64,000 nucleotides of DNA from Hymenobacter aquaticus (GTDB lineage Bacteria; Bacteroidota; Bacteroidia; Cytophagales; Hymenobacteraceae), in the NCBI RefSeq assembly GCF_004765605.1, contig NZ_SRLC01000002.1, positions 434,001 to 498,000 on the forward strand, written 5' to 3'. The notes beneath the pieces were generated by a model, which had not been told where the DNA came from, did not search any database, and saw nothing but the letters and a program-made list of their open reading frames with translations. Shown here one piece after another: positions 52,852-61,967 of the stretch (position 1 is the stretch's first letter; each line of letters starts with the position of its first letter). The position numbers were made by a program, and so were the translations under genes.

Positions 52852-53066
52852 AGTACAGCAAAGGTACGCTTCCGGCGCAAAATCTGCCCGCAATTTGCCC
52901 GCGGGCCGGCCCCGCCCGCCCAAAGCAAAAAAAGTTGGTACGATTGCTGCAAAACCCCTCTCATCAAGCGGCACAGACGACTGAACGCGGGGCGCCACCC
53001 GTTCGAGTTATACGCCGACGGCTACGCGCCAGGTCTATCTTTCCTCCCTTTCGTCTTTTCTGAGTT

Positions 53067-53585
53067 ATGAACCGTTTCCTGTCTTCCGCCTTCTTTCTGT
53101 TATTCGTAGGTGCCGCCTCGGCCCAGGCCCAGTCGCAAAATACGTCGGTTGGCTCGGCCGCCGAGTGGGCCTCGCCCGAGCTCGACCCCTGGACGATGAA
53201 CGCGCCCCGCGCCGCCGCTGACCAGCCCGTAGCCGCTACCTCGGCCGAGCCCGCCAGCTACAACACCGGCTGGAGCAGCGCCCCCGGCATCAGCCTGAGC
53301 TTGCACAACAAGCCCAGCACCGACTGGTGGGGCCGCCCGCTCAAGAAAAAAGAGAAGAACAACCTGACCGCCGCCGTGGCGCAGCAAGAAACCAGCGTCG
53401 ACCCCATGATGGAGTCGTCGGGCCAGATGATTGCGCCCGGCATGAACACGGCCCCCTACCGTGGCACCAGCACCGACTACTGGGGCCGCCCCGTGCGCAA
53501 AGCCAAGCGCCAGGATGCCAAGGTAGCCGCCAAGATTGCCAAAGCCTCGACCGTAGCCGCTACCACGGCCACTTCCGGCCAGTAG
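53067..53585 (+). CDS. Exported protein of a D-[YW]-x-GRP motif family (copy 1)
   Basis: A 172-residue protein with a signal peptide ending AQAQ. Two motif copies occur: STDWWGRPLKKK (about 88-99) and STDYWGRPVRKA (about 135-146). The rest is Ala/Ser-rich and looks disordered. Two neighbours share the motif, so this is a local paralogue group. Function unknown; GRP-basic motifs could bind polyanions or the cell wall. Confidence 0.75.
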   Translation: MNRFLSSAFFLLFVGAASAQAQSQNTSVGSAAEWASPELDPWTMNAPRAAADQPVAATSAEPASYNTGWSSAPGISLSLHNKPSTDWWGRPLKKKEKNNLTAAVAQQETSVDPMMESSGQMIAPGMNTAPYRGTSTDYWGRPVRKAKRQDAKVAAKIAKASTVAATTATSGQ

Positions 53586-53670
53586 TATTTGGAGTAGCAG
53601 GTTCGCCGAAATTTCGGGGGTACCGTAGTAGAAACCAGCAGTGTATGTTCTACAGCTCAACTGGTTTGCT

Positions 53671-54018
53671 ATGCGGTACCCCCGACTCTTTTTCTGGTTA
53701 TTGACCCTGGCCCTGTGGCTGCCAGGGCTTGCGGCCCAGGCCCAAACCAAGCGCGCCAGTGGTTATCATAAAAAGGCCTCAGCCTCCCGCTCCCGCGCGG
53801 TGGCCCGCACGGCCAGCAACCGGCGCTATTCCGATGAGGACCGCCAGCGGCTGGCTCCCGGCATGCGCATCAACATGCCCACGCCGCCCAGCACCGACTA
53901 CATGGGCCGCCCAATCAAGAAAAAAGTAGCCAAGCCGGCCTCCACCAGTTCCACCATTTCATCGGGCCAGACGGCCCCGGCTCCGGCTACGCCCGCCAAG
54001 GTGCAGAAGCGGCAGTGA
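53671..54018 (+). CDS. Exported protein of the GRP motif family (copy 2)
   Basis: A 115-residue protein from the ATG at 53671 with a signal peptide (LLTLALWLPGLAAQAQ). One motif, STDYMGRPIKKK (about 71-82), in a basic Ser/Ala/Thr-rich context. It follows copy 1 by 85 bp on the same strand. Confidence 0.72.
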   Translation: MRYPRLFFWLLTLALWLPGLAAQAQTKRASGYHKKASASRSRAVARTASNRRYSDEDRQRLAPGMRINMPTPPSTDYMGRPIKKKVAKPASTSSTISSGQTAPAPATPAKVQKRQ

Positions 54019-54040
54019 GAAAAATATCGGGCCAAACGGC

Positions 54041-54068
54041 ATTGTTAGCGCCGGAGTAGATATTTTTG
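54041..54068 (+). promoter_or_regulatory. Bacteroidetes-type promoter (ATTG ... TATTTTTG)
   Basis: TATTTTTG (54061-54068) matches TAnnTTTG and has ATTG (54041-54044) as -33 element 16 bp before it. It is 78 bp upstream of the ATG at 54147, giving a normal leader. Confidence 0.55.
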
Positions 54069-54146
54069 TGGTTTCAGGCACAAATCCTACAGTTTCTGCG
54101 TAGTAGGGGAGAGTAAAAATCTTCTACTGCCACTTGTTTTCTCGCT

Positions 54147-54728
54147 ATGCTACGTCCCGTTTTTTCGTGCCTTTTGTTGGTTGCCGTGTTGAGCACCTCA
54201 AACGCACTAGCCCAGCAAAGCCGCTCGAAATCGGCTAAAACGCCCGCTACCCCGGCTCCGGCCGCCGCCCCCGCTGCGGAGCCGGTGGCCACGCCCGCCC
54301 CCGACCCGGCGGCCACCAGCGGCTTTGCCGCTCCGGCCTCGGCTATGGAGGCAAACCCCCAGTCCAATGGCTTCGCCATTGCCCCGGGCTTCACGGCGGC
54401 TCCTTCGCACCGCGTGCGGATGGACTACCGTGGCCGGCCCCTGGCTCCCTACGTGAAGCGCAACGTAAGCGTGAATACCACGGCCCCGGCGCCGATGGTG
54501 GAAGCTACGCCCGTATCGGCGCCGGCTGAGCCCGCCGTGACGACCACCGAGGTAGCGGCCCCCGTGGCGGCTCCCGCCAGCAAATCGGCTTCGGCCTCGG
54601 CTACCAAGAAGGTAAGCAGCGCCGGTGCGGCTCCGGCAGCAGCAGCAGCGCCTAAGAAAGCTCCCGCCAAAAAGGCTCCCGCCAAGAAAGCTGACGACGG
54701 CTGGGGTTCTTCCGGCAGCGGCTGGTAA
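54147..54728 (+). CDS. Exported protein of the GRP motif family (copy 3)
   Basis: A 193-residue protein with a signal peptide (LLLVAVLSTSNALAQ). One motif, MDYRGRPLAPYVK (about 92-104), then an Ala/Pro/Thr-rich part and a Lys/Ala tail (KKAPAKKAPAKKAD) that is histone-H1-like and may bind nucleic acid or acidic polymers. It ends in SSGSGW. A strong terminator follows. Confidence 0.75.
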   Translation: MLRPVFSCLLLVAVLSTSNALAQQSRSKSAKTPATPAPAAAPAAEPVATPAPDPAATSGFAAPASAMEANPQSNGFAIAPGFTAAPSHRVRMDYRGRPLAPYVKRNVSVNTTAPAPMVEATPVSAPAEPAVTTTEVAAPVAAPASKSASASATKKVSSAGAAPAAAAAPKKAPAKKAPAKKADDGWGSSGSGW

Positions 54729-54751
54729 GCCATTCGCCTCTATCGAATCAA

Positions 54752-54788
54752 CAAAAAAGCCTCCCCGATGCGTCGGGGAGGCTTTTTT
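54752..54788. terminator. Bidirectional hairpin terminator
   Basis: AAAAAAGCCTCCCCGA-TGCG-TCGGGGAGGCTTTTTT, a strong stem with A and T runs, between the convergent GRP copy 3 and the M16 peptidase. Confidence 0.92.
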
Positions 54789-54804
54789 AGTTAGGACCGG
54801 GGCG

Positions 54805-56085
54805 TTATTCCACTGCGTCGGTGGTGGCTAGCTCCGGGGTGGCCACGGTGGGCTGGGCCCGGTAGTAGAGCGTGGTGCTGTTTTCGGGGCGCAGGATGTC
54901 CTGGGCCATGGCGAGCAGGCCCTGGGGCGTAACGGCCTGCACCCGGGCGCTTTCCTGGTTGACGAGGTTGGCGTCGCCGATGAGCTTGCTGTAGGCCAGG
55001 TTCATGGCGCGGTTCAGCAGCTCGATTTCTTCGAACACGATGCTGGTTTCGGCCTGATTCTTTACTTTTTCCAGCTCTAGCTCGGGCACCAGCTCCTGGC
55101 GCAGCTCGGCCACGACGGCTTCGACGGCGGCATCGGCCTCTTCCGGGGTGACGCCCGCGTTGAGGCGGCCGTTGATGACGAGCAGGCCGGGTTCCAGGGA
55201 GCCGGTGCAGGACGCGGAAATGGAGTTGAATAGCGGCTGGTCCTTCACCACGCGCTGGTAGAGGCGCGACGACTTGCCCCGGCCCAGCACGTCGCTGAGC
55301 AGGTCGGCGGTGTGGTAGGTGGGCTCGGCGCGGCCGGGCATGTGGTAGACCTTGTAGAAGGCGCTGACCGGCACGTCGGCCGTGACGTCGAGCAGGCGGG
55401 CCTCAGTTTGGCGGGGCTCGGCGGGCAGGCTGCGCTCGTAGGGCGTACCGGCCGGGATGGGCCCGAACCACTTCTCGGCCAGGCGGCGCGCCTCGGCCAC
55501 GCTGACGGGGCCGGCCACCACCAGGATGGCATTGACCGGGGAGTAGTGCTTGGCGAAGAAAGCCCGCACGTCGTCCATCACCGCGTTTTCGATGTGGCTG
55601 ATTTCCTTGCCGATGGTGGGCCACTGGTAGGGATGGTGCTGGTAGGCCAGGGGCCGCAGCTTCAGCCAGACATCGCCGTAGGGCTGGTTGAGGTAGTTTT
55701 GCTTGAACTCCTCGACCACCACTTTGCGCTGCACCTCCAGGCCGTTTTCCGAGAAGGCCAGGCCCAGCATCCGGTCCGATTCGAGCCAGAAGGCGGTTTC
55801 GAGGTTGGCCGCCGGCAGCGTGAGGTAGTAGTTGGTGATGTCGGGGGAGGTAAAGGCGTTGTTTTCGCCGCCCACGTACTGCAGGGGCTCGTCGTAGTTG
55901 GGGATGTTGACCGAGCCCGAGAACATCAGGTGCTCGAAGAGGTGGGCAAAACCGGTGTGCTGCTCGTCTTCGTCGCGCGAGCCGACGTTGTAAAGCACGT
56001 TCAGAACGGCAATGGGGGTGGTATGATCCTCGTGGACGATGCAGCGCAGGCCGTTGGCGAGGGTAAATTCTTCGAAGTGAATCAT
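54805..56085 (-). CDS. M16-family zinc peptidase
   Basis: A 426-residue protein from the ATG at 56085. HLFEH at residues 48-52 is the inverted zinc motif HxxEH of insulinase-family enzymes, with the distal Glu in a following helix (ENGLEVQRKVVVEEF). The active N-terminal domain and the paired C-terminal domain are both present. There is no signal peptide visible, so it may be cytoplasmic or periplasmic by another route. Processes small peptides. Confidence 0.92.
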   Translation of the reverse strand: MIHFEEFTLANGLRCIVHEDHTTPIAVLNVLYNVGSRDEDEQHTGFAHLFEHLMFSGSVNIPNYDEPLQYVGGENNAFTSPDITNYYLTLPAANLETAFWLESDRMLGLAFSENGLEVQRKVVVEEFKQNYLNQPYGDVWLKLRPLAYQHHPYQWPTIGKEISHIENAVMDDVRAFFAKHYSPVNAILVVAGPVSVAEARRLAEKWFGPIPAGTPYERSLPAEPRQTEARLLDVTADVPVSAFYKVYHMPGRAEPTYHTADLLSDVLGRGKSSRLYQRVVKDQPLFNSISASCTGSLEPGLLVINGRLNAGVTPEEADAAVEAVVAELRQELVPELELEKVKNQAETSIVFEEIELLNRAMNLAYSKLIGDANLVNQESARVQAVTPQGLLAMAQDILRPENSTTLYYRAQPTVATPELATTDAVE

Positions 56086-56322
56086 GGGTGGCAAAGTGAA
56101 GGAGCGGGGCTGGGGGCCCCACCCAAAGGTAGGAACCCAGCAAACGTACAGGTAGCAGAAAACAGTGACCGGGGGAAGAAAAGTTTTCGGGGGCTGGCCG
56201 CGGGAGTCAGATTAATTTGTAATTAGGTAGCGCTATTTCCGGCCGTGGCCGAGCCGATCCGCTCTAGTACTATTTCCTATTGCACGTGGTTGTATTCTTC
56301 ACTTATTCCCCCCTCTATCACC

Positions 56323-56808
56323 ATGCCCAAAGGCAATAATTTCCTGGCCCCCGTGGCCGAAACCGATGCTGCGGCCGCCCGCGCCGCCATTAAAGCCCTG
56401 CAAGGCAAGCTGGCCTTCGTGCCCCAGCAGCCGGAAAGCCTACTGACCCCGGCTACCATCTCCTCGGAGCGGCTACCCCTGGCCGATCTGGCCCTGCAAG
56501 CCGCCGAGCAGGCCCCCAACATCATGCGCAAGGCCGCCGACCCCGAGCTGCTGCGCGCCAAAATCGAAGGCTACCGCGCCCTGGCCGTCCTGCGCAACAT
56601 GTTGGCCCCCGAGCTGACCCGCCTCGACAACGCCATCAACGTGCTGGGCTCCGACATCCTGTTTCACGTCAACAACGTGCACGCCGACATCGAGAGCGAC
56701 AAGGGCGAGAACGTAGACCTGGGCGAGCTGCGCCAGAGCATCAACGCGTACTACGCCAAGCCCGGCAACCGCAAGGGCGGGAAAGGCGGGACGGATAAGC
56801 CCAGCTAA
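56323..56808 (+). CDS. Hypothetical protein
   Basis: A 161-residue helical protein, from the ATG at 56323, with no domain I know. VNNVHADIESDKGENVDLG near the C-terminus is well conserved in appearance, and a Gly/Lys-rich tail (KGGKGGTDKPS) follows. A promoter must lie in the preceding 237 bp. Function unknown. Confidence 0.68.
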   Translation: MPKGNNFLAPVAETDAAAARAAIKALQGKLAFVPQQPESLLTPATISSERLPLADLALQAAEQAPNIMRKAADPELLRAKIEGYRALAVLRNMLAPELTRLDNAINVLGSDILFHVNNVHADIESDKGENVDLGELRQSINAYYAKPGNRKGGKGGTDKPS

Positions 56809-56850
56809 CTGCTGCCGACCAGCACCTGGGTACTCCCTGGGCTGACCACC

Positions 56851-56897
56851 GAAACGGCCTTTGCTACCACCGGACTGGTGATGGCAAAGGCCGTTTC
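56851..56897. terminator. Hairpin at the start of the 21-bp repeat array
   Basis: GAAACGGCCTTTGC (56851-56864) pairs perfectly with GCAAAGGCCGTTTC (56884-56897). It follows the gene at 56323 and immediately precedes the tandem array; it lacks a clean T run, so termination is possible but not sure. Confidence 0.65.
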
Positions 56898-56901
56898 ATT
56901 G

Positions 56902-57111
56902 ATCGGAATGACCAAAAAGGTGATTTGGATCGGTGTTTTGGTCATTCGAATGACCTTTTTAGTCATTCCGATCGGTGTTTCGGTGATTCGGATGACCATT
57001 TTAGTGATTCGAATGACCGTTTTGGTGATTCCGATGACTGATTCGGTGATTCCGATGACCGAAATGGTCATTCGAATCGGTGTTTTAGTGATTCGAATCA
57101 CTAAAAAGGCC
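56902..57111. repeat. Ten tandem degenerate 21-bp repeats
   Basis: Exactly ten 21-bp units begin at 56902, of form ATTCgAATgaccNTTTTNGTS, many with a palindromic ATTCGAAT or ATTCGGAT core. Both strands stay open, giving a 7-residue pseudo-repeat (V-I-R-M-T-x-x) on the plus strand. The 21-bp unit equals two DNA turns, so sites fall on one face. No gene is likely here. It is between the gene at 56323 and the 3' end of the TonB receptor. Confidence 0.85.
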
Positions 57112-57152
57112 TTCGTTAGCCCCAAGTAGGAGGCTTTTGGTTGGCTGTAAGC

Positions 57153-59822
57153 CTACAACGTGGCCTTTATGCCGAGCAGGATGGTGCGGGCGGTGGGGTA
57201 GCTGCCCGCATCGAGGCCGGCTTGGGTGCTGCTGGCGCCAGCGGAGCTAACGTTGGGGTCGTAGCCGCGGTAGTTGGTCAAAATGAACAGGTTGTTGGCC
57301 CCCGCCCACACCGAAATCTGGCGGGTGTCGGTATTCCACACCTTATAGGAGAGGGTGAGGGAGGAAAGGCGCAGGTGGTTGCCCGATTGCAGGGTATAAG
57401 GGGAGGTGCGTTCCAGGATGGGGTGGCCGCCGGCGCGGGGTACGTCGGTAGCGGTGTTGGTGGGCGTCCAGCGGTTGCGCACCCGGCCCGAGGAGTTGTA
57501 GCCACCGGCCGGCTCGTCGAGGTTAAGCAAGGTCGTGTTCAGCATCTGGTAGCCAAAGAGGCCGTCGAGCTGGGTGAGCAGGCTAAAGCGCCGCCAGGCA
57601 AGATCCTGGCTGATGCTGAGCAGCCGCCGGGGCAGGCCGCTACCCAGCAACACCTGGTCGGCAGGGGTGATAATGCCGTTGTTGTCGATGTCGCGGAAAT
57701 ACGGCAGGCCATTGGCCGTGAGGCCCTGGTAGTCGTAGCCGTAGAAAGAGCTGAGGGGCTGCCCGTCTTCGGTCCGGTGGTAAATGCCGTACACCGGGCC
57801 GGCGGCGGGGTCGGTGGGCAGGGCCAGGCGGTTGCTGTTCAGGGCGGCGGCCAGGGTGGTTGTGCCCCGCACCGGGCCGGCCTGCCAGGCGCCAGCTACC
57901 GTTAGCTCCAGGCCTTTGTTGAGCACCTCGGTGCCGTCGATGCCGGCCAGGGAGCCCTGGGCGGTGCGGGCCTCGAGGTGCATGCGGCGCTGGTAGGCCC
58001 CGAGCGTAACGCTTAGCTGGTCCTGCCACAAACCCAGGGCAAGGCCCGCGTCGAACTGGCGCACTTGCTCCCGGCGAAACAGCCACTGCTGCGCGGGCGT
58101 GTTCGGGGGATAATTGGGAGCATACCACGCCACGCCGCCCGCCTGGCCGGGACTGGTATGACCCGTACCGGAGGTAAGGCCCCAGCCAACCCGGGCATCG
58201 AGCTTGCTCACGACGGTCTGGCCGTGCAGAAAGGCTTCCTGGCCGGCGTGCCAGGTGGCCTGCACACCGGGCAGCCATTCCGGGTCAAGATTGCCAAACA
58301 ACGCCTGGTCGCGGCGCAGACTGCCCTGCACTTGGTAGCGCCCGGCGAAGGTATAGTCGGCCGTCAGCAGCAGGCTTTGCACCTGCACCTGGCTGGTGGA
58401 GGTGCTGCCGCCCACGCTGCCTTCCTGGCCGGGAAGGTAGTTGAGGTTTTCGTCCTGATACTCGTAGCTCTGGCGAACGGCTTGCAGGGCTGCGCCGACG
58501 GTATGGCGGCCGTCGGCGAAGGCGCGGCGGTAGCGCAGGGCGGGCTGCACCACCCACTGCTCGTAGGTGGCGCGGTTGTCGACGTACTGGCCGCCGGGCC
58601 GAAAGAAGAAGGGGTTGGAGATGCCGGGACCAAACAACTGGCTGTGCAGCACGGAGCGTTCCAGAGTGGCTTGTACTTCCAGGGTAAGCCCAGGGGCCAG
58701 GGTGTAATAGCCAGCCAGGCGGCCCAGCACCCGGTTCTGGCGGGGCCGCTGGTACGCCTCGTCGAGCAGCTGCACCGGGTTGTTGCCCTCGAAGATAACC
58801 TTGGCGTAGCTGCCGTCGGGGTTGCGCACGGGATAGATAGGCGGGGCCAGCACGGTACGCGTGAGCAAATCGTAGACCGGCAGGCGCTGCTGGGTCTGGC
58901 TGAGGCCCACCCCGGCTTCGGCCCGGAAGCGGTTGGTGAACTGATGGGCCACGAAGGCCCGGGCGTTGTAGCGCACCAGGCTCGACTGCCGCACCACGCC
59001 CTGCTGGTTGAGGTAGCCGGCACTCGCGTAGTAGCGGGTCTTGTCCGTGCCGCCATCCAGGCTCACCTGGTGCTCGTGCAGGGCCGCCGCGCGCAGGATT
59101 TCCGCCTGCCAGTCGGTGCCTTTGCCGAAGGCGGCCACCTCGGCGGCCGAGTAGCGGGGGCGGGTTCCGAAGTTGGTGTCCACATCGTTTCCCAGCTGGG
59201 CATATTCCTGGGCGTCGAGCAAATCGTAGCGGGTGCGGGCCTGCTGCACGCCGCCGTAGCCGGCATAGTGCAGGCGCGTCTGGCCCACCCGGCCCCGGCG
59301 GGTGGTGATGCGGATGACGCCGTTGATGCCCTGGAAGCCGTACTGGGCCGTTTCGAGGGCACCTTTCAGCACTTCTATCGTTTCGATGTCCTCGGCCGGG
59401 ATGCTCAGCAGCGGATTGGCTTCCAGTTCCGAGGCTTCGATGGGCCGGAAGAAGGCGGTGGGGTTGCCGGAGTAGTTGTTGGGGGTAAAGGTGTTCTGAA
59501 ACACCGGCGCGCCGTCGACCACGTAGAGCGGCTGGGCGTTGCCGCTGAGGCTGGCCGCCCCCCGGATGCGCACCAGGGCCTGGGCCCCCGGCGCCCCCGA
59601 GTAGGGGGTGACCTGCACCCCGGCCACCCGGCTGAGCAGGGGCTGGACGGTGACAAAGTGCGGCAGCGGCGCCGGCTCGCCGGCCGCCGCCAGCCGCAGC
59701 CAGCCGGTGGGGGCGGCCCGCAGGCTGTCGGGGGCGGGGCCGGCGAGGGAGTCGGTCTGCTGGGCCCGGGCCGGCAGGCAAGGCGCGACCAGCAAGCTCA
59801 TAACGAGTAAGATTCGGGGCAT
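57153..59822 (-). CDS. SusC-like TonB-dependent receptor
   Basis: An 889-residue outer-membrane receptor with a signal peptide (LLVAPCLPARAQ). The plug has VRIRGAASLSGNAQPLYVVDGAPVF and IETIEVLKGALETAQYGFQGINGVI. The C-terminal barrel ends in TILLGIKATL with the usual aromatic/hydrophobic end. The N-terminal carboxypeptidase-like domain of most SusC proteins is missing. No SusD partner gene is adjacent. It imports an unknown ligand with energy from TonB. Anti-parallel frames through it and past its start are artefacts of high GC. Confidence 0.93.
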   Translation of the reverse strand: MPRILLVMSLLVAPCLPARAQQTDSLAGPAPDSLRAAPTGWLRLAAAGEPAPLPHFVTVQPLLSRVAGVQVTPYSGAPGAQALVRIRGAASLSGNAQPLYVVDGAPVFQNTFTPNNYSGNPTAFFRPIEASELEANPLLSIPAEDIETIEVLKGALETAQYGFQGINGVIRITTRRGRVGQTRLHYAGYGGVQQARTRYDLLDAQEYAQLGNDVDTNFGTRPRYSAAEVAAFGKGTDWQAEILRAAALHEHQVSLDGGTDKTRYYASAGYLNQQGVVRQSSLVRYNARAFVAHQFTNRFRAEAGVGLSQTQQRLPVYDLLTRTVLAPPIYPVRNPDGSYAKVIFEGNNPVQLLDEAYQRPRQNRVLGRLAGYYTLAPGLTLEVQATLERSVLHSQLFGPGISNPFFFRPGGQYVDNRATYEQWVVQPALRYRRAFADGRHTVGAALQAVRQSYEYQDENLNYLPGQEGSVGGSTSTSQVQVQSLLLTADYTFAGRYQVQGSLRRDQALFGNLDPEWLPGVQATWHAGQEAFLHGQTVVSKLDARVGWGLTSGTGHTSPGQAGGVAWYAPNYPPNTPAQQWLFRREQVRQFDAGLALGLWQDQLSVTLGAYQRRMHLEARTAQGSLAGIDGTEVLNKGLELTVAGAWQAGPVRGTTTLAAALNSNRLALPTDPAAGPVYGIYHRTEDGQPLSSFYGYDYQGLTANGLPYFRDIDNNGIITPADQVLLGSGLPRRLLSISQDLAWRRFSLLTQLDGLFGYQMLNTTLLNLDEPAGGYNSSGRVRNRWTPTNTATDVPRAGGHPILERTSPYTLQSGNHLRLSSLTLSYKVWNTDTRQISVWAGANNLFILTNYRGYDPNVSSAGASSTQAGLDAGSYPTARTILLGIKATL

Positions 59823-59920
59823 AAAGGATAGGTGAGGGGAAAAGCAGCCCCGAAGATACGTCCAGCGGGCCGGCCGATTACCCATTGGCAAGGCCGTAAT
59901 TTTCCTTTCGCCCAAACCTG

Positions 59921-59928
59921 TACTTTTG
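59921..59928 (+). promoter_or_regulatory. Bacteroidetes -7 box (TACTTTTG) before the E1 gene
   Basis: TACTTTTG matches TAnnTTTG and lies 29 bp before the ATG at 59958. A -33 TTTG was not evident. It supports 59958 as the start. Confidence 0.55.
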
Positions 59929-59957
59929 CCCTGCTTACCACCCACCCTTCCCCCCGT

Positions 59958-61967
59958 ATGAACTTCGACCGGAAAGACTACTCCAACGACATCCTGCTTC
60001 ACCTCTACCAGGGCCTGCTCAAGCCGCGCATGATTGAGGAAAAAATGCTCATTCTGCTGCGGCAGGGTAAGGTGAGCAAGTGGTTTTCGGGCATCGGGCA
60101 GGAAGCTATTTCGGTGGGCAGCACCCTGGCCCTGCACCCGGACGAGTACATTCTGCCCCTGCACCGCAACCTGGGCGTGTTTACCGGCCGCAACGTGCCC
60201 CTCGACCGGCTGTTTGCCCAGTGGCAGGGCAAAACCACCGGCTACACCAAGGGCCGGGACCGGAGCTTCCACTTCGGCACCAACGAGCACCACATCGTGG
60301 GCATGATCAGCCACCTGGGGCCGCAGCTGGCCGTGGCCGGCGGCATTGCCCTGGCCGATTTGCTGGATCAGGAGCCCCGCGTGACGGTAACCTACAGCGG
60401 CGACGGGGGCGCTTCCGAGGGCGACTTCCACGAGGCCCTGAACGTGGCCGCCGTGTGGCAGCTGCCGGTTATCTTCATCATCGAAAACAACGGCTACGGC
60501 CTGAGCACGCCCTCGCGGGAGCAGTTCCGCTTCAACTACTTCATCGACAAGGGCCCGGCCTACGGCATGGAAGCCGTGCAGGTGGATGGCAACAACGTGC
60601 TGGAAGTGTACGACACGGTGAAGCGCCTGGCCGAAGACCTGCGCCAGAACCCGCGCCCCGTGCTGCTCGAAGCCCTGACCTTCCGGATGCGCGGCCACGA
60701 GGAAGCCAGCGGCACGAAGTACGTGCCCCAGGAGCTGTTTGAGGAGTGGGGCCAGAAAGACCCGGTCGAGAACTACGAAAAGTGGCTGCTGGCCGAGGGT
60801 ATCCTGGACGAAGAGGCCCGGATGCGCTTCCGCGAAACCATCAAGCGCGAAATCGAGGAAGGCCTGCGCGTCGCCGACGCCACACCCATGCCCACGGCCA
60901 ACGTGGAGGAGGAAATAGCCGACATGTACCAGCCATTTGTGCCTAGTGCAGAGTGCCTGGTGCTTGGCCCGAACGACCCAAGCACCAAGCACCAGGCACT
61001 CAGCACTACCGACAAGCGCTACGTCGACGCCATCAGCGACGCGCTGCGCCAGAGCATGGAGCGCTACCCCGAGCTGGTGCTCATGGGCCAGGACATTGCC
61101 GACTACGGCGGGGTGTTCAAGGTCACGGAGGGCTTTGTGGGGCAGTTTGGCAAGGGCCGGGTGCGCAACACGCCCCTGTGCGAGTCGGCCATCGTGGGCG
61201 CGGGCCTGGGGTTGAGCATCCGGAAGAAGAAGGCCATGGTCGAAATGCAGTTTGCCGACTTCGTGACCTGCGGCTTCAACCAGATTGTGAACAACCTGGC
61301 CAAAAGCCACTACCGCTGGGCGCAGAATGCCGACGTGGTGGTACGCATGCCCACCGGCGCGGGCTCGGCGGCCGGCCCGTTTCACTCCCAGAGCAACGAG
61401 GCCTGGTTTACCCACACCCCGGGCCTGAAAGTGGTGTTTCCGAGTAACCCCCACGACGCCAAGGGCTTGCTCAACGCGGCCATCGAAGACCCCAACCCGG
61501 TGATTTACTTCGAGCACAAGATGCTCTACCGCAGCATCAGCGGGCCGGTGCCGGATGCCTACTACACCACGCCCATCGGCAAGGCCGCCCTGGCCCGGGA
61601 AGGCTCCGAGCTGAGCATCATTACCTACGGGGCCGGCGTGCACTGGGCCTCGCAGCTGGCCGACGAGCTGAAGCTGGACTGCGACATTCTGGATTTGCGC
61701 ACCTTGCTACCCTGGGACGAGGAAGCCGTGCGGGCCACCGTGCTCAAGACCGGCCGGGTTATCCTGTTCCACGAAGACACGCTCACGGGCGGCATCGGGG
61801 GCGAAATTGCGGCCTGGATTGCCGAGCACTGCTTCGAGCATCTCGACGGCCCCGTGCAGCGCGTGGCGTCCCTGGACACGGCTATTCCCTTCTCGCCGCC
61901 GCTGGAAAAGGCTTTCCTGCCCCAGCAGCGCCTGCGCGAGCGGGTCGAGAAGCTGCTGGCCTACTAA
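59958..61967 (+). CDS. Fused E1 alpha-beta of a 2-oxoacid dehydrogenase
   Basis: A 669-residue protein with the E1-alpha half (residues 1-325) and the E1-beta half (350-669) joined. The thiamine diphosphate motif is GDGGASEGD ... IIENNGYGL. The beta half has LMGQDIADYGGVFKVTEGF and FADFVTCGFNQIVN. It decarboxylates branched-chain 2-oxoacids or a related substrate and passes the acyl group to E2. The linker (residues about 330-351) is encoded by a palindromic element at 60945-61007, so the fusion junction has been modified by an insertion. Confidence 0.92.
   Translation: MNFDRKDYSNDILLHLYQGLLKPRMIEEKMLILLRQGKVSKWFSGIGQEAISVGSTLALHPDEYILPLHRNLGVFTGRNVPLDRLFAQWQGKTTGYTKGRDRSFHFGTNEHHIVGMISHLGPQLAVAGGIALADLLDQEPRVTVTYSGDGGASEGDFHEALNVAAVWQLPVIFIIENNGYGLSTPSREQFRFNYFIDKGPAYGMEAVQVDGNNVLEVYDTVKRLAEDLRQNPRPVLLEALTFRMRGHEEASGTKYVPQELFEEWGQKDPVENYEKWLLAEGILDEEARMRFRETIKREIEEGLRVADATPMPTANVEEEIADMYQPFVPSAECLVLGPNDPSTKHQALSTTDKRYVDAISDALRQSMERYPELVLMGQDIADYGGVFKVTEGFVGQFGKGRVRNTPLCESAIVGAGLGLSIRKKKAMVEMQFADFVTCGFNQIVNNLAKSHYRWAQNADVVVRMPTGAGSAAGPFHSQSNEAWFTHTPGLKVVFPSNPHDAKGLLNAAIEDPNPVIYFEHKMLYRSISGPVPDAYYTTPIGKAALAREGSELSIITYGAGVHWASQLADELKLDCDILDLRTLLPWDEEAVRATVLKTGRVILFHEDTLTGGIGGEIAAWIAEHCFEHLDGPVQRVASLDTAIPFSPPLEKAFLPQQRLRERVEKLLAY
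60945..61007. repeat. Palindromic element inside the E1 linker
   Basis: Left arm 60945-60967 (AGTGCAGAGTGCCTGGTGC...) and right arm 60985-61007 match at 22 of 23 positions. The element is in frame and translated as about 22 residues between the E1-alpha and E1-beta domains. Its word-built arms resemble the palindromes at 29401 and 63183. Confidence 0.82.

Noticed and set aside
56902..57111. CRISPR array
   Set aside because: Units are contiguous with no spacers, are degenerate and there are no cas genes (the Cas4-like gene is in another locus).
56805..57129. Two proteins encoded on opposite strands across the 21-bp array
   Set aside because: Both come from a 21-bp tandem repeat that contains no stop in any of two frames; no family, start or promoter supports them.
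59823..61643. Long minus-strand frame running upstream of the TonB receptor through the E1 gene
   Set aside because: It lies opposite the well-supported E1 gene; the residues are shadow-like, and the receptor has a clear signal peptide and ATG at 59822.
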